Notes under the pieces: generated by a model | What the model was told of the DNA's origin: nothing | Database searches by the model: none | Seen by the model: the letters and a program-made list of their open reading frames with translations, nothing else | In this document: positions 7,886 through 17,633 of the stretch, in pieces | How the letters are laid out: every line of letters starts with the position of its first letter | Numbering within the stretch: position 1 is the stretch's first letter | NCBI GenBank assembly: GCA_016288155.1 | Contig: JAEEYP010000002.1 | Location: 1-37,713, forward strand | From: Clostridiales bacterium | GTDB taxonomy: Bacteria; Bacillota; Clostridia; Oscillospirales; CAG-272 | Length of the DNA: 37,713 bases | Direction of reading: 5' to 3' | Program-made: the position numbers and the translations under genes

Positions 7886-10306
7886 TCAGCTGCGGAGCAC
7901 CGCGCCGCATTCCTTTTCCAGGCTTGATGTAATCCTCTTGACGGCGCCGTCCGCTTCCTCGTCGGTCATCGTCCGGTCGGCGGCGCGGAGCATCACCGCG
8001 AAGGAAACGCTCTTTCTGCCCGCGCCGATCTGCGGCCCGCGGTAGATATCGAACAGCTTTACGGAATCGAGCGTCGGACCGCCGGCGCGGCGCATGCACT
8101 TCTCCAGTGTCGCGACCGCCGTGTCCTCCGCGCACACGAAGGAGAAGTCCCTCTCGAGCGCCGGATACTTCGGCAGCGGCACGTACTCCGTCACCGCCGC
8201 GCGCGCGCCGAAGAGCGCGTCGAAGTCGAGCTCCGCCAGATACGTCGGCGCGCCGATCGTGAAGTTCGCCGCCGTCTGCGGGTGCACCTCGCCGAAGACG
8301 CCGATCTTCTTGTCCCCCACCGTCAGCACGGCGCAGCGTCCCGGATGGAAGAGCGGATCGTTTGTGACCGGCGCGAACTCCGCGCCCCGCACGCCGCTCG
8401 CCGCGAGCAGCGCCTCGACGATCCCCTTCATGCGGTAGAAGCCGCGCCCGTCCGACGCGGTATTCTCATAGAAGCCGAGCACGACGCGCTTCTCCTCGTC
8501 CGGGAGATCGTTCTCGCCGCCGCGCGGGATATACACGCTCGCCAGCTCGAACAGGCGCGCGTCGCGGTTCTTCACCGCGGCGTTGTTCTCGAGCACGTTC
8601 AGCATCGACGGGAGCGCCGTCGTGCGCATGATGGACGTGTCCTCGCCGAGCGGATTGGAGATCACGATGCTGACGCGGCGCGGGTCGTCCTCCGCCATGC
8701 GGATCTTATCATAGAATTTCGGGCTGATGAAGGAGAAGGTCTGCGCCTCGCACAGCCCGGCGCCGACGAGCGTATCGCGCACGAGCTGCTCGTACTGCTG
8801 GCGCGCCGTGCGGCCGCCCTGCGTCGTCTCGCCGCACAGCGGCGCGGAATCGAATTTCTGGTAGCCGTAGATGCGGAGAACTTCCTCCGCGATGTCGTTC
8901 ATGCAGCGCAGATCGTCCCGGAAGCTCGGAACGGTGATGATCCCGTCCTCGACGCGGCACGACAGGCGGCGCAGCACGTCCGCCATGTATTCCTCCGTCA
9001 GCGACACGCCGAGGAAGCGGTTGATCTTCTCCGCCTCCAGCGGCATCGTGAACGGCTCCGCCTTCGTCGGATAGCAGTCGATCTCGCCGTCGACGATCTC
9101 GCCGGCGCCGAGCAGCGCGACGAGCTCGCAGGCGCGGTGGAGCGCCGGTACGGTGTTCTCCCGGTCCAGTCCCTTCTCGAAGCGGGAGGAGCTTTCGGTG
9201 CGCATGCCGAGCTTCTTGCCGGAAACGCGCACGCTCGGGCCGCGGAACATGGCGCTCTCGAAGACGACCGTCTTCGTTCCCTCGGTGATCTCGCTGTTCT
9301 CGCCGCCCATCACGCCGGCGAGCGCCACGGGCTTTTTCGCGTCGGCGATGACGAGCATCGAATCCTCAAGCGAATGCTCGACCCCGTCGAGGGAGACGAA
9401 CTTCTCCCCCGCCGCCGCGCGGCGCACGAGGATCTCGCTGCCCTCGAGGCAGGCGTAGTCGAAGGCGTGCATCGGCTGACCGTACTCGAGCATCACGTAG
9501 TTCGTGACGTCGACGATATTGTTGATCGGGCGGACGCCGGCGGCGCGCAGGCGCATCCGGAGCCACAACGGCGACGGGGCGATCTTCACGTTCTTGACGA
9601 CGCGGGCGCTGTAGCGGTAACAGAGCGAGGGCTCCCGGATCTCCACTTTCAGATAATTGCCGATATCGTCGCCGTCGCCGCGCACCGGGGGCACGGGCGG
9701 CGTCGGGATCGTCACGGCGCGGTCGAAGCTGACGCCCGTCTCGCGGGCGAGGCCGATCACGGACAGGCAGTCCGGACGGTTCGAGGTGATCTCGAACTCC
9801 ACGACGGAATCGGTGAGAGAAAGCGCCTTTCTGATATCCTGTCCGAGCGGCGCGTCGCCGAGACCTACGTCGCTGAGGATAAGGATGCCGTCCTCGACGG
9901 CGCCGGGCATGTCGTGCGTCGTCAGGCCGAGTTCGCCGATCGAGCAGAGCATCCCGTTCGATTCGACGCCGCGCAGCTTGCCGGCCTTGATCTTCACGCC
10001 GCCCGGCAGCTTCGCCGGGACCATGGCGACCGGGACGACGGCGCCTTCGTACACGTTGTGCGCGCCGGTCACGATCTGGATCTCCTCACCCGTACCGCAG
10101 TCGAGCTGACAGATGAGCAGATGATCGGAATCCGGGTGCGGGACGACGGAGGCGATGCGTCCGACCACGACGTTCTCGATATCCTCGCCGAGCGTCTCCC
10201 AGCCCTCCACCTTCGAGCCGGTGTCCGTCATGCGGTCGCAGTAGTCCTTCACGGAAATATCGCTGACGTCGGTGAAGTCCGCCAGCCAATTCATGGAAAG
10301 TTTCAT
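7886..10306 (-). CDS. pheT: Phenylalanyl-tRNA synthetase beta subunit
   Basis: At 806 residues it matches the usual bacterial PheT (about 800). The N-terminus MKLSMNWLADFTDV leads into the EMAP/OB-fold tRNA-binding domain at about residues 40-150 (VVGRIASVVPHPDSDHLLICQLD). The B3/B4 editing region follows, then the B5 domain at about 410-480. The catalytic-like fold comes next (VSIVISNPLGEDTSIMRTTALPSML), and the C-terminus is the anticodon-binding ferredoxin-like domain (PKYPALERDFSFVCAEDTAVA). It forms the alpha2-beta2 enzyme with PheS and charges tRNA-Phe in the cytoplasm. The gene lies 17 bases after pheS and is under the T-box at 12110-12395. Confidence 0.98.
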   Translation of the reverse strand: MKLSMNWLADFTDVSDISVKDYCDRMTDTGSKVEGWETLGEDIENVVVGRIASVVPHPDSDHLLICQLDCGTGEEIQIVTGAHNVYEGAVVPVAMVPAKLPGGVKIKAGKLRGVESNGMLCSIGELGLTTHDMPGAVEDGILILSDVGLGDAPLGQDIRKALSLTDSVVEFEITSNRPDCLSVIGLARETGVSFDRAVTIPTPPVPPVRGDGDDIGNYLKVEIREPSLCYRYSARVVKNVKIAPSPLWLRMRLRAAGVRPINNIVDVTNYVMLEYGQPMHAFDYACLEGSEILVRRAAAGEKFVSLDGVEHSLEDSMLVIADAKKPVALAGVMGGENSEITEGTKTVVFESAMFRGPSVRVSGKKLGMRTESSSRFEKGLDRENTVPALHRACELVALLGAGEIVDGEIDCYPTKAEPFTMPLEAEKINRFLGVSLTEEYMADVLRRLSCRVEDGIITVPSFRDDLRCMNDIAEEVLRIYGYQKFDSAPLCGETTQGGRTARQQYEQLVRDTLVGAGLCEAQTFSFISPKFYDKIRMAEDDPRRVSIVISNPLGEDTSIMRTTALPSMLNVLENNAAVKNRDARLFELASVYIPRGGENDLPDEEKRVVLGFYENTASDGRGFYRMKGIVEALLAASGVRGAEFAPVTNDPLFHPGRCAVLTVGDKKIGVFGEVHPQTAANFTIGAPTYLAELDFDALFGARAAVTEYVPLPKYPALERDFSFVCAEDTAVATLEKCMRRAGGPTLDSVKLFDIYRGPQIGAGRKSVSFAVMLRAADRTMTDEEADGAVKRITSSLEKECGAVLRS

Positions 10307-10323
10307 CGGTTATCCCCTTTCTC

Positions 10324-11337
10324 TCAGAACTGCGCGAGAAAACGCACGTCGTTTTCGTAGAGCAGGCGCATGTCGTCGATATGATATTTTAGCAGCGCCA
10401 CGCGTTCGATCCCCATGCCGAAGGCGAAGCCGCTGTATTCGTCCGGGTCGATATCGCAGCCGCGCAGCACGTTCGGATGGACCATGCCGGCGCCGAGGAT
10501 CTCGATCCAGCCCTCGCCTTTGCAGAGGCGGCAGCCCTTCCCGCCGCAGGCGAAGCAGGAGACGTCGACCTCCGCCGACGGCTCGGTGAACGGGAAGTGA
10601 TGCGGGCGGAAGCGGACGCGCGTGTCCTCGCCGAACATCTTCCGCGCGAACATTTCGAGCGTCGCCTTCAGGTTGCCCATCGTCACGCCGCGGTCGACGA
10701 CGAGCCCCTCCATCTGATGGAAGAGCGGGGAGTGCGAGGCGTCCACGGCGTCGGAGCGGTAGACGCGCCCCGGCGAGATGATGCGGATCGGCGGACGGCG
10801 CTTCTCCATCGTGCGCACCTGCACCGGCGAGGTCTGGGACCGGAGCAGGATGTTGTCCGTGATGTAGAACGTATCCTGCGTGTCGCGCGCCGGATGATCC
10901 GGCGGGATGTTCAGCGCCTGGAAGTTGTAGTAGTCGTACTCGACCTCCGGTCCCTCGACGATGTCGTAGCCCATGCCGATGAAGATATCCTCCATCTCCC
11001 GCTGGATGCGGGAGATCGGATGCACGTGTCCGACGGCGACCTCGTCGCCCGGAACGGTCACGTCGAGCTTCTCGCTCGCAAGGCGCGCCTCGATCGCCGC
11101 CACCTTCAGCTCGGCGGCACGGCGGGTGATCTCCTCCTCGATCGCCGCGCGCACTTCGTTTGCGATCTGACCGATCACGGGGCGTTCCTCGGCGGACAGC
11201 GCGCCCATGCCGCGGAGTACGGCGGTCAGCTCGCCCTTCTTCCCCAGATACCGGATGCGCAAGGCCTCCAGATCGGCTCCATTTTCGGAAAGGGCGCGCA
11301 GCGCCTCCTCCCGGATCCTCAGCAGTGTTTGTTTCAT
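10324..11337 (-). CDS. pheS: Phenylalanyl-tRNA synthetase alpha subunit
   Basis: This 337-residue protein has an N-terminal coiled-coil arm and then the class II catalytic core. Motif segments visible are the conserved [19 protein letters not shown] stretch, [20 protein letters not shown] (motif 2 region), and the motif 3 segment [13 protein letters not shown] near the C-terminus. A four-cysteine zinc-knuckle ([17 protein letters not shown], about residues 273-289) precedes [15 protein letters not shown], as in many Firmicutes PheS. It activates phenylalanine with ATP and works with PheT. It starts 21 bases after the histidine-phosphatase gene, so translation and transcription are probably linked in one T-box-controlled operon. 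Confidence 0.98.
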   Translation of the reverse strand: MKQTLLRIREEALRALSENGADLEALRIRYLGKKGELTAVLRGMGALSAEERPVIGQIANEVRAAIEEEITRRAAELKVAAIEARLASEKLDVTVPGDEVAVGHVHPISRIQREMEDIFIGMGYDIVEGPEVEYDYYNFQALNIPPDHPARDTQDTFYITDNILLRSQTSPVQVRTMEKRRPPIRIISPGRVYRSDAVDASHSPLFHQMEGLVVDRGVTMGNLKATLEMFARKMFGEDTRVRFRPHHFPFTEPSAEVDVSCFACGGKGCRLCKGEGWIEILGAGMVHPNVLRGCDIDPDEYSGFAFGMGIERVALLKYHIDDMRLLYENDVRFLAQF

Positions 11338-11358
11338 ATAAGCGTCTCCTTTTCAGTA

Positions 11359-12096
11359 TTACCGGATCGTATCGGCAAACAGGCCGCTCGCCGAGATCGG
11401 CTCTCCGCCTGCGTAGAGATGAGAGGTGTCCCCGACCGCCGCGAGCCGCGCGTGCGCGATGGGGAGTTCGGAGCGGTGGCGTTCCATGAACACCGTCGTC
11501 ACGGAGGAGGTGGGCAGAAAGAGCGTGAGCCACACGGCGGGAAGCGACACGTTCAGTATCTGCGAAAGCAACAGATTTCCCATCCCGAGATGGCAGAAAA
11601 GCGCGAGCGTTTCGTGCTTGTCCTCCCACCCCTCGCCGACGCGGTATACGGCGTCCTCCCGCGTATATCCGTGCGCGGCGAGCAGCGCGTCCCAGCCCTC
11701 GCGCACGGCGTCCCACTGGGCGGCGAGCGACGGCCGATCGAAGACCGCGGACGTACGCCATCCGTCCCGGTCGAAAATATGCGGTTCCTTCGTCCAGGTA
11801 AGCGGCGGGAGATCCCATTCGCAGCTCGCGCCGCCCCACCGCTCGCCGTACGCCTCCCGTTCCTCCCGGGTGACGCTCAGCTCGTGCAGCCAGGCGAGCG
11901 TCACCGGCGTAAGGCCGCTCGCCGCAAGGAACGGCTCCGCCGTCTTCTTCGCGCGGCCGAGCGGCGAGACGTATACGTGCGTGACGTGCTCGCGCATCAG
12001 CCGCTCGCCGAGCAGCGCCGCCTCCCGCTCGCCCTTTTCCGTCAGGGAATCCGTCGGATAGTACGGATCGCCGTGACGGATGATGAGTACTCTCAT
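11359..12096 (-). CDS. Histidine phosphatase (phosphoglycerate-mutase-like) family protein
   Basis: This 245-residue protein opens with MRVLIIRHGDPYYPTDSLTEKGEREAALLGERL. It contains the RHG motif with the catalytic His8 and the typical T-x-x-G helix, and then VYVSPLGRAKKTAEPF, which supplies the second conserved arginine. A later LFCHLGMGNLLLSQ segment carries the C-terminal catalytic-type His. No signal peptide is present. The substrate cannot be predicted: the family covers phosphomonoesters from sugars to nucleotides and proteins. The ATG at 12096 follows the T-box terminator by a few bases, with CAGGAGCAGG as ribosome site. It is thus the first gene of the Phe T-box operon, an unusual place for a phosphatase. 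Confidence 0.9.
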   Translation of the reverse strand: MRVLIIRHGDPYYPTDSLTEKGEREAALLGERLMREHVTHVYVSPLGRAKKTAEPFLAASGLTPVTLAWLHELSVTREEREAYGERWGGASCEWDLPPLTWTKEPHIFDRDGWRTSAVFDRPSLAAQWDAVREGWDALLAAHGYTREDAVYRVGEGWEDKHETLALFCHLGMGNLLLSQILNVSLPAVWLTLFLPTSSVTTVFMERHRSELPIAHARLAAVGDTSHLYAGGEPISASGLFADTIR

Positions 12097-12109
12097 AGTC
12101 CTGCTCCTG

Positions 12110-12151
12110 AAAAAATAAACACGCCCCGCCCCATGACAACGGGACGGGGCG
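12110..12151 (-). terminator. T-box regulated intrinsic terminator
   Basis: On the minus strand, CGCCCCGTCCCG pairs with the GGGGCGGGGCG arm around a GTTGTCA loop (12151-12122). A T-rich tail (12116-12110) follows. It lies directly between the T-box tract and the ribosome site of the first gene, as expected for transcription attenuation. Confidence 0.85.
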
Positions 12152-12395
12152 AATATCGCTCCGCGGTACCACCCGGATTCCGGCCGAAGCCGACGCTCCG
12201 CGATCTGTAACGGGATCTCCCGGACACGGCTGACCGCGTGCGCGGCTCACCGCATCGGCTCCGAAGTGAAAGGCGCGCCGGTCCCGGCGGACGGCTTCCA
12301 GCCATGGCCGTCCTCTCTTGTGCCGGGGTCCTCCGGTCTGCCGCTTCTTCCCTGCCTTTGGTACTGGCTTGTGCTTCTTTCTTCCGTCCCGCTCC
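12110..12395 (-). promoter_or_regulatory. T-box riboswitch, probably tRNA-Phe-sensing
   Basis: The conserved T-box tract GGGTGGTACCGCGG lies at 12174-12161. Its TGGT can pair with the ACCA end of uncharged tRNA, which fits a tRNA with discriminator A, as in tRNA-Phe. Upstream is a stem-I-like region with AGTA and AGAGAGG (AG-bulge-like) and a perfect apical hairpin, GGACGGC/GCCGTCC (12289-12313). A TTC followed by A (12270-12267) is in the expected place for a Phe specifier, but I could not fold stem I fully, so the codon is a likely reading. A competing terminator follows at 12110-12151. Uncharged tRNA would favour the antiterminator and turn on the phosphatase, pheS, pheT and probably apt genes. 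The element fills the 302-base gap between the lipoprotein gene and the operon. Confidence 0.9.
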
Positions 12396-12398
12396 GCG

Positions 12399-12929
12399 TC
12401 AGGAGGGGATGCTCTCCGCGACGAACGCGTGATACGCCGCGCGCGCCGCGTCCGGATCGGGCGCCGCGCAGAAGACGACGTATCTGCCGTCGCAGTCGAG
12501 CACGGCCCGGCGCAGCTTACCGGACTCCTTCGGATTGTAGTCCGCGTAGATATCCGTCATTTCCGCACGATACCGCTCGATGCTCCCGGCGGCCTCCGCC
12601 GCCGTTTCGGCGTCGGGACAGGCGACGACGAGGATCGCCTCCGCCGTCGCGCCGGTGCTGCCGTACGCGGCAAGGCTGTCGTACAGCCCCTCGATCCCGT
12701 ACAGCCGTCCGGCGATGGCGGGATCAATTTGGATCAGCGCGTCGTCGAACGCCGTCTCCGCGAGCAGATGCACCGCCAGAACCTCCGGCGAGATCTCCGC
12801 CGTCTCCATGTCTACGGAAGCGAAATCCCGCGGGACGTCGCCGGGATCCTTTTGAGGCTGCCCGCACGCGGACAGGAGGAAGAGCAGAGCGGCGAGCAGA
12901 GCAAACCGGCAGCATTGTTTTTTCTTCAT
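12399..12929 (-). CDS. DUF4358 lipoprotein
   Basis: This 176-residue secreted lipoprotein has an N-terminal MKKK, a hydrophobic stretch and the lipobox LLSAC with the lipidated Cys at residue 22. The mature part has the pattern of DUF4358 proteins of Clostridia: a YGIEGLYDSLAAYGSTGATAEAILV core, a helix of Ala/Glu residues, then DCDGRYVVFCAAPDPDAARAAY near the C-terminus. The function of the family is not known to me; it is probably extracytoplasmic. I preferred the ATG at 12929 because AAGGA lies ten bases upstream; an in-frame ATG at 12947 has no ribosome site. The stop codon abuts the T-box element. It is 45 bases downstream of the SGNH lipoprotein gene and probably shares its promoter. 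Confidence 0.8.
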   Translation of the reverse strand: MKKKQCCRFALLAALLFLLSACGQPQKDPGDVPRDFASVDMETAEISPEVLAVHLLAETAFDDALIQIDPAIAGRLYGIEGLYDSLAAYGSTGATAEAILVVACPDAETAAEAAGSIERYRAEMTDIYADYNPKESGKLRRAVLDCDGRYVVFCAAPDPDAARAAYHAFVAESIPS

Positions 12930-12973
12930 AGCCGGGCATTCCTTCATTTCGATCTACAGAATCGCGCCTGGAT

Positions 12974-14014
12974 TCAGGACACGGTATGCGTACGCAGATA
13001 ATCGACCCACGCAACGGAGGAAGCGACGCCGAGATGGATCCCGTCCGTCGTGTCGGACACGTTGAGGTTCCCCTCCGCGTCCGCGAAGATCTCGTCGAGA
13101 TCAATGAAATACACGCCGAGCTTTTCGCAAAGCGCAAGGAGTCCGCGGTTGTACTCGGCGACGCGGGCGTTGCCGCCGTACTGGCTGTAGTATCCCTGTG
13201 ACGCCGCCTTCGTCATCGGAAGGACCGACTGCACGTACACGTCCGCGTCCGGCACGCAGTCCCACACGAGACGGATCAGTGACTCATAGGTATCGAAGAA
13301 CCCCTGCGCCGACGGCCAGCCGATCTCGTTGATGCCGAAGGAGATATAGACGGCGTGGAACGAATTGGCGCTGAGCGCCTGGCGGAGCGTCACCTTGTCG
13401 TCGTTCCCGGCGGATATGTACGCCTTTGTCTGGACGGTGCTCACGTTCAGCGACTGCTCACAGTAATAATTCGAGGCGAGGCCGGAGAAAAGATACAGAC
13501 CGACCGTGCGGGAATCCCCGATGAAAACGGCGTCGGCAAAGAACGAATCGTCCACCGGATCCGAGGCGGGAACGCGCACGACGCCGTTTGACACGGGCTG
13601 CGTTTCCGGCGGATCGGTAACGGGAGGATCGGTGACCGGAGGTTCGGTAACGGGAGGCTCCGTCGCAGGCGGATCCGTCACGGGAGGTTCGGTCGCGGGA
13701 GGATCCGTCTCCGGCGCGTCCGTGACGGGATCTGTGCTGAACGGCAGTGAATCCGGGGCGTCCGTCGTGCCGTCCGCGGGCGGCGTGCTCTCCGGCGCGG
13801 AGGTATCGGACGGAGGCGCGGAAGTACCCGATGCGGAGGAAACGCCGGAAGGCTCCGGCTCGGCGGGACGCACGCACCCGCCCACCGTGAGCGAGAGCAT
13901 GACGGCAATGCAGAACACCGCCGAAAAGCCAACCGCCCAGAAGCGGGAACGGCGGCTCGGCGGGATCGTCCGATCAGAGCGTGTATGTATGCTTCGAAGA
14001 AGTCGGTTCCTCAT
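12974..14014 (-). CDS. SGNH/GDSL-type hydrolase lipoprotein with Thr-Pro linker
   Basis: This 346-residue protein has a basic N-terminus, a hydrophobic segment and a lipobox-like VGGC (Cys about residue 47). A Ser/Pro/Thr-rich linker with tandem TDPP/TEPP repeats covers about residues 102-140. The C-terminal SGNH hydrolase domain carries FIGDSRT (nucleophile Ser about 168), an INEIGW block III-like Gly-Asn/Asn region, and DGIHLG (catalytic Asp-His) near the end. It is likely anchored outside the membrane and removes ester groups such as acetyl from cell-wall or surface polymers; this role is inferred from the fold. The ATG at 14014 has AAGGGG upstream. An earlier in-frame start at 14074 has weaker support. 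A promoter lies at 14125-14153. Confidence 0.8.
   Translation of the reverse strand: MRNRLLRSIHTRSDRTIPPSRRSRFWAVGFSAVFCIAVMLSLTVGGCVRPAEPEPSGVSSASGTSAPPSDTSAPESTPPADGTTDAPDSLPFSTDPVTDAPETDPPATEPPVTDPPATEPPVTEPPVTDPPVTDPPETQPVSNGVVRVPASDPVDDSFFADAVFIGDSRTVGLYLFSGLASNYYCEQSLNVSTVQTKAYISAGNDDKVTLRQALSANSFHAVYISFGINEIGWPSAQGFFDTYESLIRLVWDCVPDADVYVQSVLPMTKAASQGYYSQYGGNARVAEYNRGLLALCEKLGVYFIDLDEIFADAEGNLNVSDTTDGIHLGVASSVAWVDYLRTHTVS
13595..13711 (-). repeat. Tandem repeat coding the Thr/Pro linker
   Basis: This stretch is made of near-identical 15-base units that encode variations of TDPPA/TEPPV within the SGNH lipoprotein. It probably forms an extended, possibly glycosylated spacer between the membrane anchor and the enzyme domain. 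Such units can change copy number by slippage. The units are directly contiguous, with no spacers, so this is not a CRISPR array. Confidence 0.8.
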
Positions 14015-14124
14015 GAAAATCCCCTTCTGCCTGTCACAAAAGAGAGGCGTCTGCGCCCGCGCGGCACGCCGCACAACGGACGCTGTTCCCCGATCCGGAA
14101 TAACCCAAAATACGGGATAATATT

Positions 14125-14153
14125 ATTATACACGAGATGATCCGCTTTTGCAA
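14125..14153 (-). promoter_or_regulatory. Promoter for the SGNH-DUF4358 operon
   Basis: On the minus strand, TTGCAA (14153-14148) and TATAAT (14130-14125) are separated by 17 bases and lie about 110 bases upstream of the SGNH gene. The -10 is perfect and the -35 matches in four of six positions. Confidence 0.6.
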
Positions 14154-14260
14154 GTCTCTCGACGCAATTTTCGGGAATTTCCGCTGAAGAAAATCCGAAG
14201 AAAATCCGGGAGACCGGCGCGCCGCCGCGCCGCCCGTCTCCGAGGCGCGTGTGATAAATT

Positions 14261-15717
<1,457 letters not shown>

Positions 15718-15747
15718 TCCCTGCGGCGTCTTTCCCTCTCCGACGTC

Positions 15748-15786
15748 AAAGCGGCTGTGCTTTCAAGAAAGCACAGCCGCTTTTTT
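15748..15786 (+). terminator. Intrinsic terminator after gdhA
   Basis: AAAGCGGCTGTGCTTTC (15748-15764) and GAAAGCACAGCCGCTTT (15767-15783) form a perfect 17-base-pair inverted repeat, followed by TTT on the plus strand. It lies between converging genes, so it may partly stop transcription from the minus strand as well. Confidence 0.85.
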
Positions 15787-15803
15787 GTGCGGATGCGGAT
15801 CCG

Positions 15804-16478
15804 CTATCTCCACATCCATACGATCACGTTGTCGGAGAGCGTCATGCCCGTCTTCTTCTGCAGTTCCAGAGAAGCAAGGTTCCCCGTTTCCACCTGACCG
15901 AACGGAATATATCCCGCCTCCATCGTCTTTGCGATCATCCGCCTCTGCAGCGCGGCGCCGAAGCCGCGCCGTCTGTATTCCGGGAAGACGTACAGCATTC
16001 CCATGCTTCCTTCCGGATGTTCGCCGATGAAGCCGACCGGACGATCCCGATCATACCCCAGAAGGACGGACCTTCTGCGCACCGCTTCTCCGAGTTCTTC
16101 CGGACTGATCCGGTGATAGTTTCCGATCAGCATCGCAAGATCGTCCTCGTCCGCCTCTCTGAAGCGCAGCACGGACTCGTCCGACGGCTTCGGTCCGTAA
16201 TAGGCGACCTGAAAACACTCGATCTTCTCCGCGAAGCCGTATCTTTCAAATGCGGCTCTTCCGAGAGAACGGTCCGAGACCATCAGAAGGCCGCAGTCCC
16301 GCCCGATATGCCCCTCGAGCAGCGGGATCCCGACGGCCGCGTCATCGCACGCGAAAAGATACGCCCCGCTGATCCGGTCGCGGATCAGCAGCGCGTCCTC
16401 CTCGTCGGCGAGGATCTCCCCGCTCCCGCGTCTGAGCACGCGGTCGAGCCCCAGATGATCGATTCCGCTGATATCCAT
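15804..16478 (-). CDS. GNAT-family N-acetyltransferase
   Basis: This is a 224-residue protein with a degenerate N-terminal domain (about residues 1-100) and a GNAT fold in the C-terminal half. The acetyl-CoA-binding motif A is MLYVFPEYRRRGFGAALQ, with the R-x-x-G-x-A/G pattern, followed by FGQVETGNLASLELQKKTGM. It would transfer acetyl from acetyl-CoA to an amine; the acceptor cannot be told. I prefer the ATG ending at 16478 (MDISGIDHL); an in-frame TTG at 16499 is possible but lacks a better ribosome site. The stop is TAG, so TAG works as a terminator in this genome. It follows the sialidase-like gene on the same strand. Confidence 0.8.
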   Translation of the reverse strand: MDISGIDHLGLDRVLRRGSGEILADEEDALLIRDRISGAYLFACDDAAVGIPLLEGHIGRDCGLLMVSDRSLGRAAFERYGFAEKIECFQVAYYGPKPSDESVLRFREADEDDLAMLIGNYHRISPEELGEAVRRRSVLLGYDRDRPVGFIGEHPEGSMGMLYVFPEYRRRGFGAALQRRMIAKTMEAGYIPFGQVETGNLASLELQKKTGMTLSDNVIVWMWR

Positions 16479-16526
16479 GATCCCATCCGCAGACGGCAAA
16501 TCGAAAAACGCTCCGAGGTGTCGGTC

Positions 16527-17546
16527 TCAGCGCAGATCTTCGAGCCGGAAGAAATACCCGCGTATATAGGCGCGCGGCGCGTCGTCGACGATATAGTTGA
16601 CCGCGAGGATCGTGCCGCCGTCCAGCTCGGTCCAACCGGTATAGCCGGTATCCGGCGTCGCACTGCGGTCGTAATCGAGGCGGAAGAGCTCCACCGCGCC
16701 GTCGCCGCGTTCGGGAGAGGTCGCCGTCTCCTCGCTGAACACCGCGCCCGCGGTCTCGCCGATGCGGTGGTTGGCGATGCTGCGATAGGTCATGAGGATG
16801 CGGCCGTCCGAGAGGAAGCCGACGGACGGGCGGTGGCATGCCGGCGCGGCGATCGGGTGGACGCCGCTCCACGTTCTGCCGCCGTCCTTGGAGATGATGC
16901 GCATGCAGTCGTGGAACCGGCCGGAATTTTCGCGGAGGAAGGCGACGAGCGTACCGTCGGACATCTCCAGCGCCGCCGGCTCGATGAGATTGTACCGCAG
17001 ATCGGCCGCGGCGTGGATCCGCTCGCTCCACGTTCTGCCGCCGTCGCGGGAAAGATGCGCGTATACGACGGAACAGCCCATCGCTTCGTGGAAGGAACTG
17101 ACCAGAAGAAGCAGCGTCCCGTCGCGCAGCTCGCGCACCTTGTCGGAGCAGTAGCCGAAGATCCCCATGGGGACGCCTTCGCTCCACGTGACGCCGTCGT
17201 CGCGGCTCTCCCAGATCCACATCTCCGTCCCGGCGGAAAGCTCGCTTACGCGGATCCGGTCGCAGACGAGCAGGATCCGCCCGTCGCGCAGCTGATTGAT
17301 CCGGATGGAGTTCCACTAATCGCCGGAGAACGTCTCGATATCGATATACCGTTTTTCCGACCACGTCCTCCCGCCGTCCGTCGATTCGCGCAGCGTGATG
17401 TGCGTGTGGTCGCGGTTGCCGTGGGAAACGCATTCGTTGTACACGCAGAGAAGCTTACCGCTCTGCGTGCGGATCAGATCCGGCCAGCCTTCCATATGGT
17501 CGCCGCTGCGGGAAAGCGTGAATTTTTCAATGGGAAGATTGTACAT
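16527..17546 (-). pseudogene. Sialidase/BNR-repeat (Asp-box) protein interrupted by TAG
   Basis: A single frame of 340 codons encodes a six-bladed-propeller-type exo-sialidase-like protein with at least four Asp-boxes (STDGGRTW, SRDDGVTW, SRDGGRTW, SKDGGRTW). An in-frame TAG at 17318-17316 splits it into a 76-residue N-terminal piece (17316-17546) and a later piece; the first ATG after the stop is at 17222. The coding frame and similarity run unbroken through the stop (SGD, stop, WNSIRINQLRDGR), so one base change explains it. The first ATG has an AAAGGAG site. No signal peptide is present, so it would act in the cytoplasm. It could be a recent pseudogene, a sequencing error or an amber readthrough; the sequence cannot decide. 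Confidence 0.7.
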
Positions 17547-17633
17547 GGCTCGTCTCCTTTGTTATCCGTCCGGCACGTGTGGCTGTCGGACGTTCGTTCT
17601 GCGATTCGGAATACCGTCTGTCCGCGTGCGGCC

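Noticed and set aside
8282-10360. Very long open frame on the plus strand opposite pheT
   Set aside because: It is antisense to a clear pheT gene, Arg/Ala/Asp-rich with no motifs, and has no ribosome site. Such frames arise from high GC at third codon positions.
13595-13711. Short tandem repeats as a possible CRISPR array
   Set aside because: The units are contiguous, 15 bases long and in frame, coding a Thr/Pro linker; there are no spacers or cas genes.
17316-17318. Genome-wide reassignment of TAG to an amino acid
   Set aside because: The sigma-factor gene (6117-6119) and the GNAT gene (15804-15806) both end with TAG, and no other in-frame TAG is seen inside conserved genes.
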